Source: Carya illinoinensis (taxonomy: Eukaryota > Streptophyta > Magnoliopsida > Fagales > Juglandaceae). From it: a stretch of DNA of 64,000 nt. The notes under the pieces are model-generated. The model saw nothing but the letters and a program-made list of their open reading frames with translations. It had not been told where the DNA came from and did not search any database. The stretch lies in the NCBI RefSeq assembly GCF_018687715.1, contig NC_056765.1, forward strand, positions 6,126,501 to 6,190,500, in the 5' to 3' direction. Within the stretch, counting starts at the first letter, position 1; each line of letters begins with the position of its first letter. The position numbers and the translations under genes are program-made. This document shows positions 10,741-24,189 of the stretch, one piece after another.

Positions 10741-11598
10741 CACCGCAATATCAGGGTAGCCCTCTTTTGCCTGGCCACAGTGCAGGTAATGTCACTTCAC
10801 AGAATGTGCCAACGTGGTATCTTTTGCTATCTGGTGATTAGCTAGTTTTGTATATTGTCGTAAGCTCCATAAAAAGTTGTCAGTGACTTAATGATGATTG
10901 TTGTTTCTTTATGTATTAAACTGAATTTCTTATCCGAATGTTTGATATTAGTATTCAAAACCTTATTAGTCGAGCTTTTAGATATTGAAGTTGCCAGATG
11001 CTCAAAATATTGAAGACGAATTAGGTATGCTATATTTACCACTGGGACTTAAACCTTTTGGTCAACCCCCACTTTCTTTTTTCTTAATTAATGTTGGAGT
11101 TCAAAACTTCAAAGAGATTTCGGCATTTTTTTAGCCTCAAAGAAATTTGTAAGTGAAAGAAACTGTGGAATGTTAGAGCTCCACGTTTGATGTTGTGTTG
11201 AGTAATGTTGCTGTATTTTGTTTTTGTTTGTTTATACATATTCTTGGCTTCAAATGGTTTAATTTGTATAATTTGGCAACATGCTGTGATGCCTAATTTT
11301 CTACTGATGGAACATCCTTGTTTGGCTTCTGCAGATCTTTGCTTTATTCTTGAGGCCAAAGAAGGACCACAAGTACCGCTTGTATTGGAATATCTACCAC
11401 CATGCCCTTGGATACGCCATACTTGTCCTTGGCATTCTCAATATTTTTAAAGGTTATGACATCTTGCAACCTGCAAAGAACTGGAAATCAGCTTACATAA
11501 TTGTGATCATTGTATTGGGTGCGATAGCCTTCTTGTTGGAAGCGATTACATGGATTGTAGTCTTGAAGAGGAAGTCTAGCAATTCCACCAAGCACTAG
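10741..11598 (+). pseudogene. 3' fragment of a cytochrome b561/DOMON-type gene
   Basis: Two spliceable exons, 10,741-10,785 and 11,335-11,598, flank a 549-bp intron (CAG|GTAATG ... TTCTGCAG|ATC). Joined, they read HRN..VALFCLATVQ then [19 protein letters not shown]. The rest contains YHHALGY and three hydrophobic segments and ends with a basic tail at TAG 11,596. This is the last third of the b561 domain of plant DOMON-cytochrome b561 proteins, which are transmembrane electron-transfer proteins using ascorbate. The His of HRN and the HH pair are at family haem-ligand or conserved positions. The signal peptide, DOMON domain and first b561 helices are absent, because copia LTR lies immediately upstream. 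The surviving frame is open and the splice sites are intact, so truncation may be recent. In frame, the LTR would supply DSLHTD just upstream. Confidence 0.75.
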
Positions 11599-12210
11599 AT
11601 GGATTCAACAATGAAGAAGGTAGGTATTAGTTGCTCATTTAGGTTCAAATACATTTGGTGCCGTTCTCTCATGGCAGATACTGATTTTGTAATATCCTTC
11701 TCTTCTTGATTGTGATATAACTTTCTCTTCCAAACTTTTGTTTGGTTTGTGTATAACAGCTTGATTTCTCTTGGATATCATACACTTAAAGATTGTTCAA
11801 TCTTTCAGCTATACATGTCTTCTGTGTTCCAGAGGTTTGATTGATGAAACTTTCTAGGATGCATGCCTAATGACAAGAAACTTGAAGAGAATTATTCATC
11901 CATGATTTCCCGTTAATTTTTTTTTATCAGTATCTAGAATCTTATTGCTCTTTACTTTCTAGATTGCACTCATCACTATCAGAATGCTGAAAAGGGATTC
12001 CTCTTGAGCAGCTAGTGGCTTCAGCTACTAAAATCTCTTTTCACAGTGCCAAAGGTCTTACTTTTTTTTTTTTTTTTGATGGGCTCAAAGGTCTTACTTG
12101 ACTTCAAAGTGGTTGCCAAAGTTATAGATTGTGTGCATGGGTACCGTATCAACAAAACAGCAAACTCAAGTTTCTTCCAAATGGGGATTGGCTAGATGAC
12201 ATTTCTTAAC
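11599..12210. other. 3' flank of the b561 fragment
   Basis: Probably the former 3' UTR and downstream DNA of the truncated b561 gene. T-rich stretches occur at about 12,061-12,077. No ORF or element is recognised. Confidence 0.4.
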
Positions 12211-12457
12211 CTCGTTTGTTTTCAGAGATGAGATGAGATAAGATAAAATCTTTTGAGATATGTTGAGATAAGATGAGATTAGATGAGATATGTGTTTATT
12301 TTCAGAGATGAGATTAGATTAGTTTGACTTTGTTATAGTTAATAATATGATGAGACCCACAAATACTTGTAGTACCTTTTATAATATTTTATTTACTTAT
12401 TTATTTACCAATGCTGCAATTTTCAAAGTTTTGGGTTCAGTCGTGAAAACAAACGAG
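12211..12457. mobile_element. MITE with perfect 14-bp terminal inverted repeats
   Basis: CTCGTTTGTTTTCA at 12,211-12,224 is matched by its exact reverse complement at 12,444-12,457, enclosing 247 bp without coding capacity. The interior begins with degenerate GAGAT/GAGATAAGAT repeats. Length, TIRs and lack of an ORF fit a MITE. I could not identify a clean target-site duplication, so the superfamily is open. Confidence 0.7.
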
Positions 12458-13984
12458 AATCCTAAACTTGCTGATTAAGCATTGAAGTCCCACTTAACTC
12501 AAATTTAACCACCAAAACAGAGTAATTAAGCCATTTTATTTTGCTCCTATATGGGATTCTCTATCGATGCATCGGTCTCTCCCTCAATACCAGGAGGGAC
12601 ATGCCCTTCGTTTGAAGGATAGTTGTCAGGGTTGGTACAACTTGCCTAAATATGTGGAAGATTACAACCCAAAAAAAAAAAAAAAAAAATGACATAGAAG
12701 CACTTGGATTATGCTTTTGCTAAAGTGATATTTTGATGATAACCTCTAATCCACACGTATTCCACATCCCCTTATCTATGTAATAAGTACGTTAATTATC
12801 TCATGAAATTGAATAATCTAATTTTGAAAAAAAAAAAAAGAAGATATTTGATGAATTTGATTTTCTCCTTTTAAAATTATTGGATAGTTTGGAACATGGC
12901 CTTTGAAAAAGGAAAAGAGGGGAGGATTTAACTTATAGAGTGTTAGTCTATAAGTGAATCGTAGTAAAGTGCTAGTCTTTTTTAATATAATGATTTAAGA
13001 TGTCAATTTTAATAATTTGACGTTATATTCTCAAATGTTGTATTTTGAAAAATACAAATGGATTTATTTTAAGAGAAGACAAAGAATTAAGAAATCTTTT
13101 CTTTAGATGCATGGAAAATAATTAACTCACAACTTTCGTAAAACTTTAACAAAGAAATTTATTTTTAGTGAAGTAAACTATTTGCACAAATTGATTATCA
13201 AATGATCCAGAAAGGAATTTTGCAAAAGTTAATTTATAAACTAATATAATTTTATTTGATATGTCATATCTACTTTACAGTAAAAAAAAAAAAAAATCTG
13301 ATGTATCACATCAAATCACTTATAAATTTATTTTTAAAAAATTATTTTGTGAACACTTTTTTGTATAATTATAAAGAATTATTCACATATTTAGGTAGAT
13401 TATAGGATTTAAATCGTATATTATTAAGACAACTATAAAGAAAAATCTGATTTACAAGTTTGTGTAGATAACAATCATACAAACTAAACCTTACTATTTA
13501 AAAGATGTAAATGATATATAATATGCGAGTAATGTTAGAGAAAGTTCTAGAGCATACAAGTCTCAGTGTACTCACTTTACAAAAAGTAAAATTCATTATA
13601 AAAAATAATTTTTTCATGTAAATTCTAAATTTATATATTTTTTCTACAGAAAGACACCAACTTATTGTTATCATTTCTCATTTTACAAACCTAATATGGT
13701 AAACTTATATATATATATATATATATATATAAAGGGGATGAGAGGTTTTGAATTCAAATTTTTCATTTGAAAAATCGGATCATATGCCATTAACCAATCA
13801 TGCTCTCGGCTAATATGGTAAACTCATATGACAAGTCATCTGAATCCCATACAAAAATATAGACTAGCAACTTCTTGTTAACAGCTTATTTACAATTATA
13901 GATTAAAATAATATATTTTTTTAAGAATAATGCTTGTGTGTTTCTATAAATTTGATTACTCATTTTAACTGCTCATGTATTTAA

Positions 13985-14015
<31 letters not shown>

Positions 14016-14979
14016 TTATTTAATCGTTAAGAAAGTGTATATTAATATATTGATCGTTAAGAAAGTGTATATTAATGTATTGATCTATTTTTTTATTTTT
14101 TAAAAATATTTAAATATGTTAAAAAATGTCAAAAGATAAAAAAAAAAAAAAATTAAAGAAATGGACAGCAAAATACGTAGCACGACTTCTTTTGGCAAAT
14201 TACATAGCACGGCTTCTTTTTTAAAAGCGTGGCTCTACAACCACACATAAGGCATCCTTGCAATTTAAAATTTTTTTTATAGATATGAACATTTATAGAG
14301 TTTGATGTGAAACTTATACATACAAAATAAATATGAACATTTCTGCTCGAGTTTAATCTAAAAAGAATGCATAAACATGTGTAAGGTCTTATTCGAAACT
14401 TATACGGAAAAAAGTTTATCCTTCCCTTTGAATCATGTCTTATGCTTAGGACACTTAAACCTTCATGTGTCATTATTTCTTGCAAACTTCAATTGACACA
14501 ATTCTTCTATATTTATCACCATCATTTCCTTCCTTTCCCAAAAGATATAAATTAAAAAAATAAATTTGTATCTAGATAACAACCATGCTACCAACTTATT
14601 CATCTCTCATTATTTTAATGAAATAATAATGCCTCTGAAGTAAACCATTATGTACAAAACTAAGAATTCCTATAGTTTGATATGGAGTAATTAATTCAAT
14701 TTTCTTAAACATTGTACTTTTTTTACCCTTATCACTATTCACAATAATGATTAATGTTAGACTTAAAATGGATAAACCAAGGTCTAAAACTAGAGTCATT
14801 ACCAAACGAGACCTTAGTTTAAAACTAACATACTCATATTTATTTAAACTATAGTCATTTTGTATAGAAAATCTTGTAATGGTATTCACATACTTATTGC
14901 AAAAAAAAAAAAAACATTTTGATGGCATTAATGCTTTGAGTTTGATACTCATAAACAATAATGGAATTTAAATCATTAT
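12458..14979. other. AT-rich intergenic region with simple repeats
   Basis: No gene recognised. Contains poly-A runs (about 12,672-12,690), an (AT)n tract at 13,706-13,731, a (TTA)n tract at 13,988-14,017, and a duplicated GATCGTTAAGAAAGTGTATA segment at about 14,022-14,086. The 110- and 120-codon minus-strand frames at 14,153-14,485 and 14,596-14,958 are AT-driven and match no family I know. Confidence 0.6.
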
Positions 14980-15665
14980 TGATGAACTAATAGTGTCCTC
15001 GAGATCCCTCCTTTGGAAGTGAATCTCAATGCACAAAATGTTCCATCCATTTTTAAGTTCAAAATTTAAACCACTATCGAGAGTTTAAACTACTATGAAT
15101 GAACTAATAGTGTCAACGAGATCCTTCATTCGGGAATGAACCCCAACACACAAAATATTATCTCCCATTTTTAAATTCTGTGGATGAACTAGTTGTATCA
15201 TCATAATTCTCTTTTAGGAGTAAACTCTGGTATACAAAGTGTTCATCCAACCTTATTTTGATGGATGAACAGGTAATGTCATAAAGATCCTCCTTTGGGA
15301 GTAGATCTTGATACACAAAGCGTTCTCACCAGTATTAAATTTTGTGTATAAACTAACTGTATCAATAGAATTCTCCTTTTGGAGTAAACTTTGACATACA
15401 AATTATTCTCTCCAGCCTTATTTTGGTGGATGAACATTTAGTGTCATCAAGACCCTCCTTTGTGAGTAGATCTTGATACAAAATGCTTTCTCACCAATAT
15501 TAAATTCTGTGGATGAACTAACTGTATCAACAGAATTCTCATTTGAGAGTAAATCTTAACACACAGAGTGTTCAATCCAACCTTAATTTAATGGATGGAT
15601 TTGTAGTGTCATCAAGACCCTCATTTTGGAGTAAATCTTGGCACACAAAATTGTTCACTCCATCA
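14980..15665. repeat. Degenerate tandem array, about 82-bp unit with two alternating variants
   Basis: The GATGAAC-like unit start recurs at about 14,981, 15,098, 15,183, 15,264, 15,347, 15,429, 15,512 and 15,593. Spacing is 81-85 bp apart from the first, which is longer. Each unit contains a CTCCTTTGGGAGTA-like block, then CTTGATACACAAA, then a ..TTCTC.CCA block. Variants alternate (AGTGTCATCAAGA versus ACTGTATCAA.AGAATTC), giving a dimeric period near 165 bp. It is a short minisatellite or satellite-like array. Confidence 0.75.
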
Positions 15666-15797
15666 TATCCACCTTACTATAGAGTTAAATTATTTTTCAC
15701 CAAAATTTAAGAAAATCTTGTACCTTTGAGCAACCAATATTTTCCTTAATTTAGGTATAAATCATTTGCCCATATTGGATAAACAATTATTTATGGC

Positions 15798-15843
<46 letters not shown>
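15798..15843. repeat. (TAA)n microsatellite
   Basis: About 15 consecutive TAA/ATA triplets. Confidence 0.95.
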
Positions 15844-15989
15844 GAGCCCAAAAATAAATATTAAATAATTCATACATGTATTTAATAATAAGAACATGCA
15901 CATAAAAGAAAAATAAAATTTCAGATTGTTTCTTTTTTTTTTAAATAAAAACTAATATTACAATAATAATATTATACTATCATATAATC

Positions 15990-18800
15990 TAACTGGTCTG
16001 GGTCTGGACCAGATTGGTTCAGTAACCTGGGTCAAAACCTGGTTTAGTGCACTGGTCAAACGCTAGTTAGGCTGGACAATTGGGTCTAGTCAACAATAAT
16101 CTTGCCATCTTGGGTAGGGCCTACGGTACAAGCTTGATTCTTTGGTCCAATTTCCCTTTTTTTTTTATGTTATTGGGTTGGGCTAGTTTTTCTAGCCCAC
16201 TATGCTGGCCCATACACTCATTACTTTTTTAATATCTTGGAAAGCCCACAACCTAAGCCCTTTCTAGAAGAAACCCTAGGCTGCTTCTTCTTCTTCCCTC
16301 AGACTTAGTAGTGCCACACCAATCATACACACTTCCTTCGATTTGGCGCAACGGTGGATGTCACCAGGGAGGAGAAGACGGCATGGCGTCCCAAGCCTCC
16401 TTGTCACAACCCCCAGGAGAATTGGCCGGGACCACACCTCAACACAACTCATGAAGGGTCAGGACAGTCACATGGCTAGCCTGCTTGCATGCCTTGGCTC
16501 AGACCATGACATGCAACGGGCAACCATGGAGGCTATTGGCCATGCGCAAACCATGTGTGCAGGCTTGCGCGTGCCCTTGAGCATGCACCTATGTGCATAC
16601 ACCTACATGCGTGCCCCAGCACCACTTAGCGAGGCTAGTGGCGTGCCCTCACAGGCACGTCATTTAGCTCACGACGCCAACCCGTGCCTTGCAGGCAAGG
16701 CTAGTGGCGTGCCCATCTAGAGCACGACTCTAGCTCGTGCCTTGTAGGCGAGGCTAGTGGCATGCCATCCAGCGCCTGGCTCCAGCCCGTGCCTTACAGC
16801 CTCATAGTCCAGACCATCAACTTGGGCCATGCATGCTCATCGCCCAGGCCACCAGCCCAGGCCATGCAGGACCACCGCCCAAGCCACTTGATTGGGCACT
16901 ACAGCAGCAACACGTCATCACCCTGTGCCCACCATCAGGCCTAGGCTTGGCACCATGCCATGCCCACCATTGGTAGGCCATGCACAGTGCCATGTCGTGC
17001 CCACTACCAGACCAACGCATGGCACCATGCCATGCCATGTAGTGAGCCGCAGACCAGACCATGACTAGCCTAGCCGTGGACCATGCACCACCATAGCCCA
17101 CCATAGGCCATGCATGCCACAACCATAATGGACTAAATTATATATTTTATTATTTTTATTTATTTTATTTAAAGAATTGTTAATTATTATTTCATTTGCT
17201 TAATTTATTCATTTTAATTTTCCTAGGGACCTTTTAGGGGTTTCCACTTCATAAACTCTATAAATAAGACCCTTAGACATTTCTTTAGGATCTTTTGTCA
17301 TTTTGAACATTGAGTGGCCAGCCATAGGCTTGAGAGTTTATCATTTTCGGTGCTTCTTGCACTTGGGCTCTTTTGGGGTGCAATTCGTGAATCCCCAAAG
17401 AGAGAATCACATCTTACAATTTGTGAATAGGTGTGATTCGATTTATCTTTTAATATTGAGGTTTCCATTCAATTCTTTGTGCAATTCGTGAATCAAAGAT
17501 TGTTTGGTTCCTTTGTTCTTTTCATTTTCTCTCTTTGTGTTTTTGTTGGAGTTTTGTTGATTAATTGGAGTGAAGAGGCCGAACCCTTCATTGGGATTTC
17601 GGTTTGTGCTGTGGCTTGCAAGATCTCTTGTGTTCATGTGTTTTCTCCCATGTTCATGAGATTTTCTTGAAGTTTCTTGAAGATTCCCATCTCCCAAACA
17701 CATATTTCGGCCAGCCCATACCATTGCCTTTCACACCACCTTCAATTGCCATAAACCACAAAACCCTAGCCCCACATCAAGCCCTACATGCCACCTATCA
17801 ATTCCCATAACCAAACAAGCCCATAAACCCTAGATCTCACTTGAAGAATTCGGTCATAGCCTCCTTGGCTTGGCCGAAACCCTAGATCCTACTTTTTTTC
17901 ATTTCCATTTTCCTTCCATAATTTGATTGGTCATCATCCCTTGATTGACTCACTCAAATTCCATTTCCCTCCAAAACAATTCAGCCCCTTATCCATCACA
18001 CTCATTTTCGGCCAACCCTAGTCCATCTAGATTTCAAGATCTCAATTCCTATATTTTAGGAATTACACAATTCCTAACTTTTAGGATCTCCACAAGCCAC
18101 CTTTGCCCTAGCCATGTACCCCCACTAGCCTTGGCCGAACCCTTCATCAAACCTAGCCTCAATCACTCATCACTAAACCCTAGCTAAGATTGCCCATCAT
18201 CCAACCCTAGCACACAAATGGCGCCTAGCATCCCAAGGGTCACTTAGCCGTGCACCATCATCACCCAACCCGTGATTACTTAGCCCAAACACCATCTATA
18301 CTTCCCACCATTGAACCCTAGCCTCATTTCACCAAAACTTCATTTTGGCTACACGTGATCTACACCAAGCAAATGAGTCATATCGATCACTTGAGGAGCA
18401 ACAAGGAAAGGATTAGACCCTTAGTGTTTAGAGGCTTGACCAAGGTCCCCAACACTCCTCTCGCTGTCAATGTCCACCTCCAATCACAGTTATCTTCTTT
18501 TATTTTCTTTTTTTGCCGTATTAACCACCATGACCACAAAGGAGTTGGCGAGGAGGTTCAACGCTAAACTCCATACCCTGTTGTTTTATATTCAAAAACA
18601 CCCATCTTTGAGATAGATCAGGCTACCAAACCGAGAGGTCTTTACAACAACAGTGGTGGAGCTCTTCCATCCCGGAGTACCAATGAGGGCACTCCGACCA
18701 CCTTGCTCTGCCTCTTCTAGGCCCCACTCAGTGGCTCCTCATCATTGTTCTCTCTTTCTCTTTCTAGAGACAACACCATACAAGCAACAAGCACAGTTCG
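15990..18800 (+). other. LTR/leader-like non-coding region, possibly a non-autonomous LTR element
   Basis: From about 16,330 to 17,120 the sequence is GC-rich with degenerate short repeats (GAGGCTAGTGGCGTGCC, CATGCC, CCATGCA). It then switches to AT-rich DNA, with a TATA-box-like CTATAAATAAG at about 17,258 followed by a pyrimidine-rich, leader-like sequence. A TGGCGCC at 18,219-18,225 resembles the start of primer-binding sites used by some Ty3/gypsy elements, but the following bases do not match well. Open frames (16,343-16,720 and several others) are low-complexity and match no family. An LTR plus leader of a large or gag-less element would fit. No paired LTR is in view. Confidence 0.3.
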
Positions 18801-18915
18801 AAACAATTTCAAATTAAAGTTTTGAATTCCATTTCAGTAACTATTCTGGTTGAGGTACTAGAATTGAATATTTTGATACCAACATATTTCATTGTACCAT
18901 TTCAAGATAGTCGTT

Positions 18916-20758
<1,843 letters not shown>

Positions 20759-23700
20759 TCAAAACCAAAGCTTCATGTTCCTATCAAAGATGCCCGATCC
20801 ATAGGTTGAAACAAACATGTCAACAAGAAGGCGAAATGGCATCGATACAAATAAAATGGGAACACAAGCCAAACTAATGATAGGAACAAAAATCCATGAT
20901 TCCCCACGTAATGTAAGTAAAAGGGCAGTAGAAAAGGCTATCATCATAGTTATGATGGACAAGAAAAGAGTAAAAAAACCTATTATCATCTTTCTGGGCA
21001 ATGATATAAGAAAGTCTTCATCTGCATAACGTGAGGTGAAGATTCCCAAAAACATTAATACTGCAGTCGAGGAAGAAAAGAACGACACAGAATCAACAAT
21101 TATAAAGATCTTAAACAGTTTGTCATGTGCTAGAATTGGCAAGCCGGTTTCTTGATGGTTACCACCTGGAATAGTAAATGCTGCCGCAAACATAATTGTA
21201 ATGATGAGAGTTCCTACCACTGAACCAGAAGTTGTTGTGGCCTTCATCCATTTCTCTCCCTTTTCCCTCAAATTCCTGTGGGTCTTCGTAAACAAATCTC
21301 TAGCACTCAAACCATCTCTATTTAAAAGTTCCTTACTCATGGGAGGGCAAATTCTTTCAACCTCCTGCATTTATTAAACAAAATCTTAGAAAGAAAGCAA
21401 TTAAAAGTTAAAATACAACAAAAAATTATCCATCGATATTTGACATTCTATTCATCTCCTTAGATCTCCTGCAATACTGACTGATTCCGAGGTCCCTTAA
21501 GATGGAGCACTCTTATTGGATTCTGCAAATGCAAATCCAATGGAGAGTTTGGCTAATAGAATCTCAAAATGTGCTGTATTGAATTATGCAAATATAAAAG
21601 GAAATGACTTTTTGGTATAGTAAGTTATTAAGTTATTTGGGTCAAATTTGATAGTCACTATAGCATGACCGAAAGGAATAAAAAATATTTTCTTGTGTAC
21701 AAACACTCTCTCTCTTCCCTCGATTTTGGCTTCTATGGAACTCTTTTTTTTTTTTTTTCCTTTCTTCCCACGTGTTCTTCCTCTCTTGCAACAGCACGTG
21801 TTTCATTATTCTTCTTTTTTCTTTTTCTTTTTCCTTATTTCCTACCGTGATTTGGTTGCAACAGTTTTTTGAGAGCCATAATATTATTAATAATTAACAT
21901 ATAATTGGTTTAATGGTAAAATATGATAAAATTAAATAAATTCAAATTTTTAAAAAATTAAATTAATATTATTTTATTATTATATAAAGAATAAATGATA
22001 ATTCCATGTAGGTATTGGATATCAATGAAATAGGCGAAATCAAATTCATACCATATTAGTTAAAACTTAGATTTGGCTTTTGGCTATTCTAACGAGGGTA
22101 TAGATTGAGCAACGTACTCTGTGCAAACTGCACAATGGTCGAATTATATATACGTATATCTAGCATTCTTCTTCCTACAAAGTGAATTGTATGACATGTT
22201 TGGTCCTTGGAATGAGATTAATTTCTATTCTTAGTGAGAACTCCTAGTGAGAATAGGAATGCTCTTTCATAATCTTTTGTTTGATGGCAAAAGATGAATA
22301 TCACAATGCAATTGAAGTGAAAATTTTAAAATATCTAATCATTGCAATTTTTTATTTATAAAAATACAACTATTCTTATTTTTATCTTTTAAAAAAAATT
22401 ATATGTATATATTAATAACTAGATGGTGGCCGGACTGCTTTATGTCAAACCTAGGGCATGGCCAGACCACCACGATGGCATGGCTGAGGGGATCTTTTTT
22501 CATATATCTTTTACAGTTAGATGAATAAAAATGCCAAATTTATAAAAAGGCATTGTTAAGCTAACTTGTTAACATTTAGATATGGGTTTCTCACTAAATG
22601 TTAATGAGAAATTAAATTTACTATCATAGCGTGCAAGAGTTGTGCACTTTTAAAAAAAAAAAAAAAAAAAGTAAATATAAGACTCACATGAGAAAATTAA
22701 TTTTGAAAAGTGATATTTGCAGTTATGGAGTGCGCAAGTGCCGCACAATTCATTTGAAAAAAAAAAGTAAATATGAGACTCACATGAAAAATAAAATTAA
22801 TTTTTTAATAGTGGACCACACTCTTTTTCAAAATGATTACGCAGCGCTTGTGCACTCAACAACTATATTTAACATGACTAATTAATTTTTTATACTGGAC
22901 TCCACACTTTTTCAAAAAAAAGTATGCCACTTGCACAATCAATGATTATATATAGCATTTTTTGACACCCCTTATAAGTTTATTCTATGTATAGAATGTA
23001 AACAAAAATTTAGCTTTCTAATTAATAGAGAACCCGATTGGTAGTAGTGGTCATAAAGTAGCCGTTGGGAAAACAAAAGTTACTCTTATATGATTCCATA
23101 TACGGTAGCGTTTTTAAAATCTTAAAAAATTCTATATATTTCCAAGAAGATTAATGAATTGCAAAAACAAATAAATAAATAAATAAATAGAGTACTACTG
23201 CTACATGTACTTACAAGACTCATGTTGTTAGTTTTAATTTGAATTTCAAATTTTGTGATTTTCAATGTATCAATGATCAATACGTGAAGTAGTTTTTTGT
23301 AAATTTTTCTTAAATACATTTAACACTAAATACTAGCATTTTCCACACAAAAAATATTGGAGAGGAAAACGTACGTTTTAAAAGAAAGCAGATAAGTAAA
23401 GAGAGTATAGCCGAGAAATCTAAAGTGAGAGATCGAGCTACTGACCTTAAACCATTGTATTTCTCTTTGCATTTGCAAAACTGAACCTGTGATGTGATCA
23501 ATAGGAGTGACTTCGGTTAACTTCCCTGCCGTATGTAATATGGTATTGCCATCATTATCTCGATAACGCAATAGGTCATTCTTCTGTTTTAACCCGTATA
23601 TAAGGTTAAAGATTTGATGTTGACGGTGTAGGACAGCATAATGGAATATGGTCATTCCACTAGAGTTACGGATGAAGTACAATTCCGTATTTGCTTCGAG

Positions 23701-24189
23701 CATTTCAGAAACAAATACGAAGTTCCCTCTGCTGATAGCACTGAAGATTGTGTCCGCAATAATGTCTGAACACATATTAATATCTGAAATTCGTATGGAT
23801 CGTATCACTTTCCAAATGCGAGATAAAAGATCTTGAAATTCGATATCTACCAACGTTGCTTCATATAAATCCTTAAGTCCTAATTTGGCAATTACAAAAC
23901 AATGCAGATTTAAGTGAATGAAACAATAAATGAAAAAGAAAGGGACAAAACAAAAATAAAATAAAATTAATCAAGAAGTTATGTTGAATGGAAGCAATAT
24001 ACCGAAGAGGTTCAAGAGACTTGAAACTGTTTGGCGACGTTGGCGCAAAAGAGCTTGCCCTACAAAGCAAAGTTTGCTCATAAAAAACAACAATTAGAAA
24101 ATTATTACTAATTAAATGAAAAAAAAATGGTGGTTATTAATATTGAAATGTACCTTTGAGGTGTTTGTGCATATTCCCATTACTAAAAC
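20759..24189 (-). CDS. Exons 5-8 of the ankyrin/PGG gene (C-terminal ankyrin and PGG half)
   Basis: Exon 5 (36 nt) and exon 6 (57 nt) encode a basic linker (HKHLKGQALLRQRRQ). Exon 7 carries two ankyrin repeats and ends QMQREIQWFK. Exon 8 starts EVERICPP and holds the whole PGG membrane domain to TGA at 20,759. The QWFK|EVE boundary is typical of this family. No start codon with a plausible context precedes exon 5, which supports membership in the larger gene rather than an independent gene. Confidence 0.8.

Noticed and set aside
16343..16720. 125-codon GC-rich frame starting MAQRWMSPGRRRR
   Set aside because: It consists of degenerate short repeats, matches no family I know, and lies in an LTR/leader-like context.
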